Assembly (NCBI GenBank): GCA_965279195.1
Contig: CBDIHP010000043.1
Coordinates: 186,001 to 250,000 of the forward strand
Direction of reading: 5' to 3'
DNA length: 64,000 nt
Origin: CBDIHP01 sp965279195
Lineage (GTDB): Bacteria; Planctomycetota; Planctomycetia; Isosphaerales; Isosphaeraceae
Shown: positions 16,356-25,953 of the stretch, piece after piece
Position numbering within the stretch: position 1 is the stretch's first letter
Layout of the letters: each line of letters begins with the position of its first letter
Program-made: the position numbers and the translations under genes
The notes under the pieces: generated by a model
Database searches by the model: none
Seen by the model: only the letters and a program-made list of their open reading frames with translations
Told to the model about the DNA's origin: nothing

Positions 16356-17885
16356 CTACAGTCCGATGGGGTACACGACCTGGATCAACGACTCCAGCAT
16401 CAAAACCTGAATGCCTGAGAGGATCAACGTCCAGGCCAGGCCCGTTTTGCCGGCCTCGATGAGTTTCAGGCCCGCCGACGAACCGAGCAGCAGCGGCGGC
16501 AGGAGCGGCAGCCAGAGCCTGGCGATCTCGCTGAGGTTCTTGCCGCTGAGGGTCAGGACGATCAGCACGGCGAGGGTGGCCAGCGTCGGCAGCGGGAGCG
16601 ATCGCGGCCGGACAACCGCACAGGACAGGGCGAGTGTCGAGGCGAGCCCGAGGGCCACGCACAGCTCGACGGCGTTGGCGATCACCCAGGGGAGGTAGCT
16701 CCTGGGGTATTCGACATAGAAACGCGCGTGGTTTTTCTGATTGGACCACCATATCGCGAACGGATTGGCGCCGGAGAGCAGCCAGACGCCCAGGGTGAAG
16801 CCGAGGAATCCGGCGCCGATGGCGAGGATCGTCCGCCATCGGTCGGGCCATGAGACCGAGCTTCTCGACAGGACCAGGATGGCCGCGATCAGTCCGACGG
16901 GCAGGAAGACGAGGCTGAATTGCATCCCCAGGCCCATCACCAGGCCGGAGAGCACGGCACGAACCAGGGTGGGGATTCGACGCGCACCGGGCACGGCGAG
17001 GGCCAGGGCGAGGGTCGAGAGGAACGGATAAAAGGTGTCGCTCACCGGCTGGAACAGGACGGCCGACGGCACCAGCGGCCAGAGGCACGCGGCGGCCCAG
17101 GATTCGGCCGGGGGGAGCCAGTTCCGGGCCAGGACATGGAGCGGGATCACGGTCCCCGCGCAGGCGAGGAGGGTCAGCAGGCCGGTGAAGGCGAGCGACG
17201 CGGCATCGTCGCGCTGGAAGTCGCGGTAACGATTCTTGATATCGGTGTTCTTGATAACCTTGTAGGCGCCCTCGACCGACGGCGGGAGCGTCCGGAGGAG
17301 CCAGTTGCCCCAGGCCGGGTGGCGCTGCATGAGGTCGAGGTTGACGGCCGCGACGATGAACAGCCCCGGCGGGTGGGTGCCGGTGTGGAGCGCGTCCTGC
17401 CCCTTGATCCACTCGGGATACTCGCGGACGAACTGCGACAGCGGCTTCTGCTTGAGTTCCCGCTTGATGACCGTGTAGTACCCGCTCGACCCCGCCCCCT
17501 GGAGGGCCATGACCCACTTGGTCAGCCCGTATCCCGGCGGGGCCCCCTCCTGAACCATCACCTGCGTGAACCCGGCCGCGATCGCCAGGCCGACCAGGAG
17601 CACGCCCGTCCGGACGCGGGATTTCGACTCGCCCGGGCCCGACAGGCAGGCATATCCGAAAATGCAATAGCCTGCATAGATCAGGATCGACACGCACGCG
17701 AGCGCGACGCCATCGAGCCGCGCGGGGAACGTGATCCGACTCCACTCCCACTCGCCGGGCACGCCCAGGGGCAGGACTTTCGAACGCAGCGCCGCGTTCA
17801 CGCCCACGACCGCGACGGCCTGGGCGGCCGCCAGGGCGATCCAGCCGAATCGGCGACCTGTCCTGGCTGTTGGATCAGCGGCCAT
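16356..17885 (-). CDS. Multipass membrane protein, GT-C glycosyltransferase-like
   Basis: 509 aa with about 11-12 hydrophobic segments spread from residue 14 to the C-terminus. An extended soluble loop (about 125-215) holds GTHPPGLFIVAAVNL. The pattern of short loops plus one larger outward loop, and the SGKNLSEIARLWLPLLPPLL region near the C-terminus, resemble the mannosyltransferase/GT-C class, but I see no clear Asp-Asp or Asp-Glu donor motif. The start ATG overlaps the last codons of the upstream DUF255 gene by 11 bp, so the pair is co-transcribed. Function is unknown. Confidence 0.8.
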   Translation of the reverse strand: MAADPTARTGRRFGWIALAAAQAVAVVGVNAALRSKVLPLGVPGEWEWSRITFPARLDGVALACVSILIYAGYCIFGYACLSGPGESKSRVRTGVLLVGLAIAAGFTQVMVQEGAPPGYGLTKWVMALQGAGSSGYYTVIKRELKQKPLSQFVREYPEWIKGQDALHTGTHPPGLFIVAAVNLDLMQRHPAWGNWLLRTLPPSVEGAYKVIKNTDIKNRYRDFQRDDAASLAFTGLLTLLACAGTVIPLHVLARNWLPPAESWAAACLWPLVPSAVLFQPVSDTFYPFLSTLALALAVPGARRIPTLVRAVLSGLVMGLGMQFSLVFLPVGLIAAILVLSRSSVSWPDRWRTILAIGAGFLGFTLGVWLLSGANPFAIWWSNQKNHARFYVEYPRSYLPWVIANAVELCVALGLASTLALSCAVVRPRSLPLPTLATLAVLIVLTLSGKNLSEIARLWLPLLPPLLLGSSAGLKLIEAGKTGLAWTLILSGIQVLMLESLIQVVYPIGL

Positions 17886-20394
17886 GGATCTCGACCTTGA
17901 GCGGGACGGCCAGCGTCGCCGGGGGCAGGCAGGCCCGGTCGTTGCACGCCTGGTATTCGAGAGTGAGCGGGATGGTGAGCGCCCCCGGCTTCGCGTCGGC
18001 GGGCACCGAGAGCGTGACCCGGATCGCCGCCTTGCCCTCGTAGATCATCGCCTGCGCGGGCGGTTCGCCCGCCTTGCCCTTGATCTGGGCGTCGGCCGCG
18101 TCGAGGTTCGCGGCGGGGAGGGGCAGGGGGGAACCCTTCGGGTACGACACCTTCGCGACCTTCACGGGCGAGTCCTTGTCGATGTCGACGCTCGTGGCCT
18201 GGAAGCTCTCCATGCCCGACGGATTGGCGTAGACGTGATAGCCCGGGGCCATGGTGATCGTCACCGTCGCCTCGAAGGATTCGCCCGGGTGGATGGGACC
18301 GGCGGTCGCGGGCGACGCCTCGGCCTGGACGATCTTGCTCGCGGCCTTGGGCCGGTCGGCGTTCGCCCGGCCGAATCCGGCGAGGGGGGATGTCATCGCG
18401 GGGGCGGCGGGCTTCGCGGGCTCGCGGGCGTCGAGGAACTCCTCCAGGCCGACGAGCATGTTGGGCGCGGCGGCGGGGCTCGCGGCCAGGGTCGCGCTGA
18501 AGGCGTCGAGGGCCTTGCCGGCGTGGTCCAGATAGGCCTTCTCGCCGGTCGCCCGCGACAGGGACACGAGCACGCGAATGGCGACGCCGTTGGCGCCCGG
18601 GATGGCGTTGTCGTAGGCGTCCTTGGGCCGGGCGAGGAGGCTCTCGTGGTCGTTGGCGGTGGCGAAGAAGCCGCCGGACTCCTTGTCGAGGAAGTCGGCG
18701 ATCATCCGATCGACCAGCGCCTTCGCCTGGTCGAGCCGGGCCTTGTCGCCCGTCGCCGCGTGCAGGCGCAGCAGGCCGTCGGCGAGGAAGGCGTAGTCTT
18801 CGAGGTAGGCGGGGAGCTTCGCCTGGCCGGCGCGGAAGGTCCGGAGCAGGCGGCCGTCGGGCGTCCGCAAGGTCTTCCAGAGGAAGTCCGCCGCCTTCTC
18901 GGCCTTCGTGCGATAGGCCGGCGTCTTGAGCACGCGATACCCGTCCGCATACGCCCCGATCATCAGGCCGTTCCAGGCGGTCAGGACCTTGTCATCGAGC
19001 AGCGGCCCGGGTCGGGCGTCGCGGACAGCCAGGAGCTTCGCCCGCATCGGCTTGAGCTTCGCTTCCAGATCCTCCGGCGACACCGTCAGCGCCCTGGCGG
19101 CCTCGGCCCTCGGGCCGGTTTCGAGCAGGACGTGGCGATCCTTCTCGAAGTTGGCCGGGTTGTTCAGCCCGTAGACGGCGGCGAATATTTTGAACGATTC
19201 GGGCCCGAGGATCTTCGCGACCTCGTCCTTCGACCAGACGTAATACTTCCCCTCCTCGCCCTCGGTCTCGGCGTCGATGGCCGAGTAGAATGCGCCTTCG
19301 GGGGAAGTCAGCGTGTTGCCCACGAATGTGAAGATGTCGTCCGCCTCGACACGCCAGCGCGGGTCGTTGGTCTGCCGGAAGGCGTCGAGGAAGACGCTCG
19401 CGAGCTGGGCGTTGTCGTAGAGCATCTTCTCGAAGTGGGGGACGCTCCAGTCTCGCTTGACCGAGTATCGGTGGTAGCCGCCGGCGAGGTGGTCGCGGAT
19501 GCCGCCGCGTGCGAGGCCGTCGAGCGTCTTGACCACCGAGGGCAGGGGGGCGGGGTCGGGCTGCGAGACCTTGCCGGCGACATCCCGACTGTGCTGGTCG
19601 AGCAGGTAGACGAGGTTCACCGGTTCGGGGAACTTGGGGCGTCGCGGCTGCGCGGCGTTGAAGCCGAAGCCGCCGAACTGGGGGTCGAACTGCGACGCCA
19701 GCGCGGCCCGGCCGGAGGAGGCCAGGGCGCGGGTCAGGGCAACCCGGGCCTTGCCCGACTTGCCGGCCGTCGACTTGCGGACGATCTCGGTGAGCTGGTC
19801 GGCGTCCTTCTCGAGCGCGGGCCGCTGGTCGCGCCAGGCGTCGTTGATGAGCTTCACGAGGCTCAGGAACCCCGTCTGGCCCTCGCGGTCGCGGGGCGGG
19901 ATGTAGGTCGCGGCGAAGAAGGGGCGGCCGTCGGGGAACATGAAGATCGTCATCGGCCAGCCGCCCGAGCCGTTGAAGGCCTGCAGGGCGGTCATGTAGA
20001 TGGCGTCGACGTCCGGGCGTTCCTCGCGGTCGACCTTGATGCAGACGAACTTCTCGTTGAGCGCCTTCGCGATCTCGGCGTCCATGAAGCACTCGCGCTC
20101 CATGACGTGGCACCAGTAGCACGAGCTGTACCCGACCGAGAGGAAGATCGGCTTGTTCTCGGCCTTCGCCTTCGCGAACGCCTCGGGCCCCCAGGGGAAC
20201 CAATCGACGGGGTTGTGGGCGTGGAGCAGCAGGTAAGGGCTGGTCTCCTTCGCCAGGCGGTTCGCCTTCGGGATTGGCTTTGTTCCCGCACTTTTTTTCG
20301 GAGGGTCCTGCCCGGAGGATCCGGGGAGCCCGGCGCAGAGGATCATCAGGCCCGTGGCGAGGGCGGTTCGGAAGGTGCGCGTGCGGTCCGTCAT
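17875..20394 (-). CDS. DUF255 thioredoxin-domain protein fused to a DsbD-alpha-like domain
   Basis: 839 aa with a signal peptide (MTDRTRT..., cleavage near residue 28). Residues about 48-200 are the YyaL/SPATA20-type DUF255 thioredoxin fold: SPYLLLHAHNPVDW, redox motif CYWC (Cys92, Cys95) and VDREERPDVDAIYM. The middle (about 250-640) is the six-hairpin glycosidase-like barrel of this family, with RGGIRDHLAGGYHRYSVKRD and PHFEKMLYDNAQL. The C-terminal 150 residues resemble the N-terminal domain of DsbD (YQACNDRACLPP with two Cys; GYHVYANP). YyaL proteins usually lack a signal peptide and this tail, so this looks like an exported redox fusion. The start at 20394 matches the signal peptide; the frame is open upstream. 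Confidence 0.9.
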   Translation of the reverse strand: MTDRTRTFRTALATGLMILCAGLPGSSGQDPPKKSAGTKPIPKANRLAKETSPYLLLHAHNPVDWFPWGPEAFAKAKAENKPIFLSVGYSSCYWCHVMERECFMDAEIAKALNEKFVCIKVDREERPDVDAIYMTALQAFNGSGGWPMTIFMFPDGRPFFAATYIPPRDREGQTGFLSLVKLINDAWRDQRPALEKDADQLTEIVRKSTAGKSGKARVALTRALASSGRAALASQFDPQFGGFGFNAAQPRRPKFPEPVNLVYLLDQHSRDVAGKVSQPDPAPLPSVVKTLDGLARGGIRDHLAGGYHRYSVKRDWSVPHFEKMLYDNAQLASVFLDAFRQTNDPRWRVEADDIFTFVGNTLTSPEGAFYSAIDAETEGEEGKYYVWSKDEVAKILGPESFKIFAAVYGLNNPANFEKDRHVLLETGPRAEAARALTVSPEDLEAKLKPMRAKLLAVRDARPGPLLDDKVLTAWNGLMIGAYADGYRVLKTPAYRTKAEKAADFLWKTLRTPDGRLLRTFRAGQAKLPAYLEDYAFLADGLLRLHAATGDKARLDQAKALVDRMIADFLDKESGGFFATANDHESLLARPKDAYDNAIPGANGVAIRVLVSLSRATGEKAYLDHAGKALDAFSATLAASPAAAPNMLVGLEEFLDAREPAKPAAPAMTSPLAGFGRANADRPKAASKIVQAEASPATAGPIHPGESFEATVTITMAPGYHVYANPSGMESFQATSVDIDKDSPVKVAKVSYPKGSPLPLPAANLDAADAQIKGKAGEPPAQAMIYEGKAAIRVTLSVPADAKPGALTIPLTLEYQACNDRACLPPATLAVPLKVEIHGR

Positions 20395-20501
20395 GGTGCG
20401 TCCTCGCCTGGCGGGCTCACGGCGCACATCCGAGCGGGCGTGGCCGACGGGTCGCATTCTAGCCGGGCGGACGCCCCGGGGCCAACCGAGTCGATGGTCG
20501 G

Positions 20502-22502
20502 CTACTGCTGCTGGCGGATGGTGTCGCTGGTGATCTTGGTGCTGGCGATGTCCTCGATCACCTCGTTCGCCTGGTCGTCGTGCTTCAACGCGATCCGGCA
20601 ACTCCCGACCCCGGGCTTCTTCGACTTCACCTGGATGCTCAGCGTTACCTCTCCGCCCGGCGGGATGCGGTCGATCGGGTCGAAGATGACGATGCCCGGC
20701 TTGTCCTTCTCTTTATTCGCGGGGTGGTCGGTGCCGATGAGATCGAAGTGATCGCTCAGGAGGGCCTCGACGTTCACCTTGGTCGCTTCCTTGGTTCCGT
20801 CATTGGTGACCTTGATGTCGAAGAAGGTCGAGCCGCCGAGGTCGATGACCCGCTGCTCGACCTGGGAGGAGAGCGCGAGGACGGCGATCCCGCTGATGTC
20901 GGTGAGGTGGGTATCTTTCGCGAGCATGTTGCCCGACATGGCCGATGCGGCGACCTGGTAGGTCTGCGGGCCCCCCATGCGGACCTGGAATTTCAGGTTC
21001 CTCTGTTCACCGGCTTCGAGCAGGGTGAGGAGCCACGACAGCTTGCGGGTCTCCTTGTTCCACTCGGCATCCTCGGGAACCTTGCCGTAGAGCTTGCCTC
21101 CGGTGACCGGGATCATGACCTCGACGCGGACGTTACGCGCCGCGGAGGTGCCCTCGTTCTTCACGATGAGGTCGTAGTCATTGATGGTGTTGGTGTACCG
21201 CTTCGTCTGGCCGTTGAGCTTGATGGCCAGCTTGGGCGCCACCACGGTGATGGGGCTCATGATTTGCGACTGATCGCTCGGCTGGACGTCGGGGCTAGAG
21301 GCGACGAACTTGATGAACTGATCGCCGTCGCCGATCGCGTCGACGATCAGGCCTCCCTCGATCTCCACCCGGTCGTTCGGCTGGAGCGTCCCCAGGCTCT
21401 TGGAGACCAACCGGCCGATGGAGGGAACCTCAAGGCCCTGCGAGAGCGTCGCCTCCAGATTCACCTTTCGCGCGGGCCCGCTGCCCGGGTTCGAGACGAC
21501 GATCTTGTAGACCGCCTGCTGACCCTTGAGCACTTTCCCGGGCGTGGGGAACGCCTCGACCTTGAGCTTGGGCTCCTGGATGACCGTGCGGGAGCGAGCG
21601 CCGGAGATGAGAGTGACCGTAGCGATGTGGTCCACGGTCAGGGTCGTCGTGGTCGGTGTGGGATCCTGCTTGCCCAACCCGACGGCCTTGACCCGGAGGG
21701 TGACCTGCTTGGGATCCCCGCCGGCGCTGACGGTCGCGAGATTCCAGTAGAGCGGCTTGTTCGGCTCATCGATGGCCGTGGGCTGGCTGGAGATCAGTTC
21801 AAGACCCTTCGGCATGTAGTAGCTGAGCCGGACGCCGCGGGCATCGGCCTGGCCATTGTTGCCGACGTAGATCTTGATGGTCGCTTCCTGGCCGAGGTTG
21901 ATGACCTGCGGGGCCTCGACCTCGACGGACAGCGCCAGCGCCTGACGTCCGACCGGATAGCGGTCGGGTGAATTATCGAAGGCGGCCATCGCGCCTGGGG
22001 CGTCGGGCTCGCCCTTGGGTGCGGCCGCCGGGGCCCCATCCGTACCCTTGGCCGGGGGAAACGGATTCACCTCGAGTGGCTTGCCCTGGACCTGCTCGAC
22101 CTTGTCGTCCACCGGGGCGTCGCCGGTCTGGATCCGGGGGACGCGCTCGAATCCACCCTGGGGCGTGCCTCCCCTGGTCAGCGGAGCGGCCGACGGGGGC
22201 ACGTCCGGCGGGGCCTGGGCGGGGACGGGAGCCTGGATCGGCGCGGCCTCGGCCGGGGCCGCTGGCCTTCGCGGGGCCGGTGCGGCGCCCGCCCCGGGGG
22301 TGATCGGGGGCGGGGTGTCGAGGGATGGGGGATTCTGTGGCAGTGCGGGTTCGGCCGGAAGGGGCGCGGGGCCGCCGGGCGCGGCGGCCGGCGTCGGGGC
22401 GGGCGCGGGGTCCTGGCCGGGCGCGGAGGCGTCCGCCGGGCGGTTCAGGCCCAGACCCGTTGCCAGGACGATGATCGACAGCAGCCGCAAGACCTTGGAC
22501 AC
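20502..22502 (-). CDS. Secreted protein with repeated DUF11/CARDB-like beta domains
   Basis: 666 aa from a GTG at 22502 with AGGGAGGGG upstream. Signal peptide VSKVLRLLSIIVLATGL. Residues about 30-170 are a low-complexity Pro/Ala linker. Four or so Ig-like domains then repeat, each with a phrase such as INLGQEATIKIYVGNNGQADARGVRLSYYMPKGLEL-type strands; the pattern KIVVSNPGSGPARKV, DLIVKNEGTSAARNV and DIKVTNDGTKEATKV recurs about every 110-120 residues. This is the DUF11/CARDB class found in bacterial surface proteins. No catalytic motif. A structural or adhesive cell-surface role is inferred. Confidence 0.88.
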   Translation of the reverse strand: MSKVLRLLSIIVLATGLGLNRPADASAPGQDPAPAPTPAAAPGGPAPLPAEPALPQNPPSLDTPPPITPGAGAAPAPRRPAAPAEAAPIQAPVPAQAPPDVPPSAAPLTRGGTPQGGFERVPRIQTGDAPVDDKVEQVQGKPLEVNPFPPAKGTDGAPAAAPKGEPDAPGAMAAFDNSPDRYPVGRQALALSVEVEAPQVINLGQEATIKIYVGNNGQADARGVRLSYYMPKGLELISSQPTAIDEPNKPLYWNLATVSAGGDPKQVTLRVKAVGLGKQDPTPTTTTLTVDHIATVTLISGARSRTVIQEPKLKVEAFPTPGKVLKGQQAVYKIVVSNPGSGPARKVNLEATLSQGLEVPSIGRLVSKSLGTLQPNDRVEIEGGLIVDAIGDGDQFIKFVASSPDVQPSDQSQIMSPITVVAPKLAIKLNGQTKRYTNTINDYDLIVKNEGTSAARNVRVEVMIPVTGGKLYGKVPEDAEWNKETRKLSWLLTLLEAGEQRNLKFQVRMGGPQTYQVAASAMSGNMLAKDTHLTDISGIAVLALSSQVEQRVIDLGGSTFFDIKVTNDGTKEATKVNVEALLSDHFDLIGTDHPANKEKDKPGIVIFDPIDRIPPGGEVTLSIQVKSKKPGVGSCRIALKHDDQANEVIEDIASTKITSDTIRQQQ

Positions 22503-22940
22503 GGTCCCCTCCCTGGGATCGGCCCCGATAACCGTTCGGATTACCTCGACTCCCCGGCCGTCGGTCCGGGCATCCGTGCCCTGTCCGGGCCGGACGTCCC
22601 TGTGTTGACGCCTTGCGCCCCTCGATCGCCGCGGATCCTGCCTGGATATCGCCGCGAGGGTGGGCTCACGTCGGGAGAACCCCGACGCGTGGAACGTAGG
22701 CGAGGTTTGATAGCAGAACCTCCCCCATCGGGGAACCCCAGTTCCGGAGGGTCTCGTCCCGGCAGAAGGAGAGATGTGGCGGCAGCGTCGCCGCCCACCC
22801 GCATCCGACGACGCCGTCGGCCGCGGGGTGTCTCGGGGCAAGGGGCAAGCAGCCCCTGATGCGGTCGGGGCAGGGCCGGGGCTTCCGAAGACGGGAATCC
22901 GCGGGCAAGCGGAACGCTGGGGCGCGATGCGTTCGGGAGG
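22503..22940. other. Intergenic region, no gene seen
   Basis: About 440 bp between two minus-strand genes. Several short frames are open on both strands but none has a ribosome-binding site plus recognisable sequence, and GC-rich DNA gives such frames by chance. It should hold the promoter of the DUF11-type gene at its left end. I saw no clear terminator or repeat. Confidence 0.5.
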
Positions 22941-23234
22941 TCAGCGATAGGTCACCGAGCCCGACCCGCCCGGGCGTCGTCGGTTCGATTCCAGGCGGCG
23001 GGACCGCTCGATCAGGTGGATCATGATGTCCATCGAGCCGGGCGTCGGGGCGACGGCGGGCGATTCGTGGGTGGCGAACCGCGAGAGCGTCGAGTCACCG
23101 GCCTGCGTCTGCTGCTCGCGTAGCAACACGAGGGCCTGCTGGAGGACCGTGGGGGCCTGGGGCGTAGCCGGGCCCCGGCCTGGCGGCGGGACGGGGGTCG
23201 CCGGCGTCTGGGGGGAAGCGGTCTGGGGCGGCAT
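22941..23234 (-). CDS. Small Pro/Gln-rich hypothetical protein
   Basis: 97 aa from the ATG at 23234. The first half is low complexity (Pro, Thr, Ala, Gln). The second half has a helical run (TVLQQALVLLREQQTQAG) and a basic C-terminus with IMIHLIERSRRLESNRRR. No signal peptide or membrane segment. I do not recognise a family. The codon pattern fits the neighbours, and it lies divergently from the CorC-type gene with about 230 bp between starts. It may be lineage-specific; a chance ORF cannot be excluded. Confidence 0.45.
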   Translation of the reverse strand: MPPQTASPQTPATPVPPPGRGPATPQAPTVLQQALVLLREQQTQAGDSTLSRFATHESPAVAPTPGSMDIMIHLIERSRRLESNRRRPGGSGSVTYR

Positions 23235-23468
23235 GGTCGCGTCCTTGTCGTTCCGGGGAAGGTTCCGCCGATCGAAGAGTGCGGGGCACACCATTACCCA
23301 TAGAACATGAACGCGACGCCGTCCGGCAATTTTCGTGAGGATGCCGCGAAGTTCCCCGGGGCGGGGCCGAGGGCGGATGAAACCGGCCGGCGATTCGTGT
23401 ACGATCTTCCCCCGTCCGCCGACCCCCTGGCCCGCGCCTCGACCCGCCCCGACGGAAGTCATTGCCTC

Positions 23469-24821
23469 ATGGGAATCTCCGAATTCCTGATCATCGCCGG
23501 CCTGATCTTCATCAACGGCTTCTTCGTCGCCGCGGAGTTCGCCCTGGTCAAGGTCCGGACCAGCCAGATCGATCAGCTCGTGGAGCAGGGGAGCTGGACC
23601 GCCAAGCTCACCAGCCGGGCGCTCGACCACCTCGACGCCTACCTCTCGGCCTCCCAGTTGGGCATCACCGTCGCCAGCCTGGCGCTCGGCCGCGCCATTG
23701 AGGACTGGGTCGAGCCGGGCGTGCTGGCGCTGCTCCAGACCCTCGGGCTGCCCGAGGGCAAGATCACGGTCTCGACCGTCTCGATCTCCATCGTGCCCCT
23801 TGCCGCGCTCTCGGTCGTGACCCTGCTGCACATGGCCCTGGGCGAGCAGGCCCCCAAGACCCTGGCGATCCGCTCGGCCAAGACCGTCGCGCTCCTGACC
23901 GCCCCGTTCCTGATCGCGTTCTACTACGTCTTCTTCCCTCTGATCTGGCTGCTCAACTCGTGCAGCAACCTGACCTTGTGGCTGCTCGGCCTGGGCGGCA
24001 GCGGCAGCCACGCCGAGGTCTCGCACACGGAAGAGGAACTCCGGCACATCGTGGCCGAGAGCGTCGCCGGCGGGCACCTGTCGCGCAGCGAGCGGGTCCT
24101 GATCGAGAACGTCCTCAACCTCGAAGAGAAGACCGCCCGCCGGATCATGGTCCCCCGGCCCGACATCGTTTACCTCAGCCTCTCCCGCACCTTCGACGAG
24201 AACCTCCGCACCGCGAGGCAGGCCGGCCACACCCGGTTCCCGCTCTGCGAGGACGACCTGATGTCGGTCGTCGGCATGATCCACGTCAAGGACCTCTTTC
24301 GCGCGGGCGCGTCCACCGGGGCCCGGCCCGACCTGCGCAAGCTGGCCAGGAAGGTGCCGTTCCTGCCGGATTCGCTCCGGCTGGACCAGTTGCTCAAGGA
24401 GTTCCAGCGCGACCGGGTGCACCTGGCGATGCTCCTGGACGAGTACGGTGGGGTCGTGGGCATGGTCTCGCTGGAGAACGTGCTGGAGGAGCTCGTCGGG
24501 CCGATCCAGGACGAATTCGACCGCGAGACGCCCCGGGTCACGGACCTCGGCGACGGCTCATTCGAGGTCGACGCCGCCTGCCCGCTCGATACACTGGCCG
24601 AGTCGTGCGGCGTCGTCGTCCCCGAGACCGACGCCGAGACGGCCGGCGGCCTGATCCTCGACAAACTGGGCAGGCTGGCCAGGACGGGCGACGCCGTGAC
24701 CATCGATGGGCACAGGCTGGTCGTCCTCCACGCCGATCCGACCCGGATCCGTCGCATCCGGGTGGAGCCGATCAAACCCCCTTCGCGGGAAAATCTCCCC
24801 GGCGACCCGGCGGAAGGCTGA
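23469..24821 (+). CDS. CNNM/CorC-HlyC family membrane protein
   Basis: 450 aa from the ATG at 23469 (the frame is open to 23307 but the extra N-terminus does not look coding). DUF21/CNNM transmembrane domain at about 1-170, starting with a GLIFINGFFVAAEFALVKVR signature and including ASQLGITVASLALG and GEQAPKTLAIR. A linker with EEELRHIVAESVAGG is followed by a CBS pair (about 210-345; RRIMVPRPDIVYL, HTRFPLCEDD, DEYGGVVGMVSLENVLEELVG) and the CorC/HlyC C-terminal domain (about 360-445). The family is linked to Mg2+/Co2+ export or homeostasis. The old name hemolysin is misleading. Confidence 0.92.
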   Translation: MGISEFLIIAGLIFINGFFVAAEFALVKVRTSQIDQLVEQGSWTAKLTSRALDHLDAYLSASQLGITVASLALGRAIEDWVEPGVLALLQTLGLPEGKITVSTVSISIVPLAALSVVTLLHMALGEQAPKTLAIRSAKTVALLTAPFLIAFYYVFFPLIWLLNSCSNLTLWLLGLGGSGSHAEVSHTEEELRHIVAESVAGGHLSRSERVLIENVLNLEEKTARRIMVPRPDIVYLSLSRTFDENLRTARQAGHTRFPLCEDDLMSVVGMIHVKDLFRAGASTGARPDLRKLARKVPFLPDSLRLDQLLKEFQRDRVHLAMLLDEYGGVVGMVSLENVLEELVGPIQDEFDRETPRVTDLGDGSFEVDAACPLDTLAESCGVVVPETDAETAGGLILDKLGRLARTGDAVTIDGHRLVVLHADPTRIRRIRVEPIKPPSRENLPGDPAEG

Positions 24822-24907
24822 ACGGAAACGGGCCCGCCGGCGTACACCCCTCAAGCATGTCTCCCGCGACCATCCGGGTCGCGATTCCCCAGTCAGGATG
24901 GGCAGTC

Positions 24908-25696
24908 ATGGAAACGCAAAGCGGTCAGGTCTCGGTCCTGGTGCCCGTCTACAACGAGGAAATCACGGTCACGCAGGTCGTCGAGAAGGTCCTGGCGCTG
25001 GGGGACATGATCAAGGAAGTGGTCGTCGTCGACGACGGCTCGAAGGACGGCACCGCGAGGGTGATGGAGGAACTGGCCGCGCGCGAGCCGCTGGTGCGGT
25101 TCTTCAAGCAGCCCAGGAACCAGGGCAAGACGGCCGCGATCCGGCGCGCCCTGGCCGAGGCGACCGGCGAGGTCATCATCATCCAGGACGCCGACCTGGA
25201 ATACGACCCGGCCGAGATCCCCGAGGTGGTGGGGCCGATCTTGAAGGGGCAGGCGGACGTCGTCTACGGCAGCCGGTTCATGGTGCGCAAGGCGTCCCGG
25301 GTGCTGTACTTCTACCACTACCTGGCCAACCGCTCGCTGACGTTCCTCTGCAACCTCCTCACGAACCGGAACATGACCGACATCGAGACCGGCTACAAGG
25401 CGTTCCGGTCCGGGGTCATCAAGCCGCTGAAGCTGACCAGCTCGAAGTTCGGCATGGAGGTCGAGATGACCGCCATGGTCTGCAAGACCCACGCGAGGAC
25501 CTACGAGGTCCCAATCTCCTACTACGGCCGGAGTTACGAAGAGGGGAAGCACATCCAGTACATCGACGGCGTCTGGGCCGGCCTCTACATCTTCCACTAC
25601 AACCTCTTCAAGCCCTGGACCCGCGACGGCCGCCGCTACGTCCGCGAGGTGAACCAGTTCCTCGCCGGCATCGGCGTCGGGCCCGCCAAGCATTGA
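24908..25696 (+). CDS. Family 2 glycosyltransferase (dolichyl/undecaprenyl-phosphate sugar type)
   Basis: 262 aa from the ATG at 24908 (AGGATGGG upstream; the frame is open to 24858). GT-A fold: VSVLVPVYNEE at the N-terminus, VVVDDGSKDGT, NQGKTAAIRRALAEATG, and the DXD-type QDADLEYDP. Then the acceptor region ETGYKAFR and FGMEVEMTA. It resembles DPM1-like enzymes that transfer sugar to a lipid phosphate. No membrane segments, so it is soluble or peripheral. The nearest GT-C-like protein in the window (16356-17885) is not adjacent. Confidence 0.9.
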   Translation: METQSGQVSVLVPVYNEEITVTQVVEKVLALGDMIKEVVVVDDGSKDGTARVMEELAAREPLVRFFKQPRNQGKTAAIRRALAEATGEVIIIQDADLEYDPAEIPEVVGPILKGQADVVYGSRFMVRKASRVLYFYHYLANRSLTFLCNLLTNRNMTDIETGYKAFRSGVIKPLKLTSSKFGMEVEMTAMVCKTHARTYEVPISYYGRSYEEGKHIQYIDGVWAGLYIFHYNLFKPWTRDGRRYVREVNQFLAGIGVGPAKH

Positions 25697-25953
25697 CCAT
25701 CGGCGCCTCGGTCGATTGATGCCGAATCGAGACGCCTTTGTTGAACTATGTAAACTGGGGCGTCCGGGCGAATTGACAATCCTGATGCAATCATGCGATC
25801 CTATTCCTAGCGAGGAGGCGGACCCCGGCGCGGTGCGCTGAGGCATCGAAAGGATTCGGAACTCCGTCCATCCGGGAGTCCGATTGCCTTGAAACGCCCA
25901 TCACTCCTCTCCGCCCGCCACGCCCCCCGATCCGAAGCGGGGCGGCGACGGCC

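Noticed and set aside
17731..20751. 1006-codon open frame on the plus strand
   Set aside because: Antisense to the DUF255 and membrane protein genes; low-complexity Arg/Gly/Val product with no motif.
25774..25810. TTGACA-like -35 box before the kinase chimera
   Set aside because: No matching -10 element at 16-18 bp spacing; not strong enough to call.
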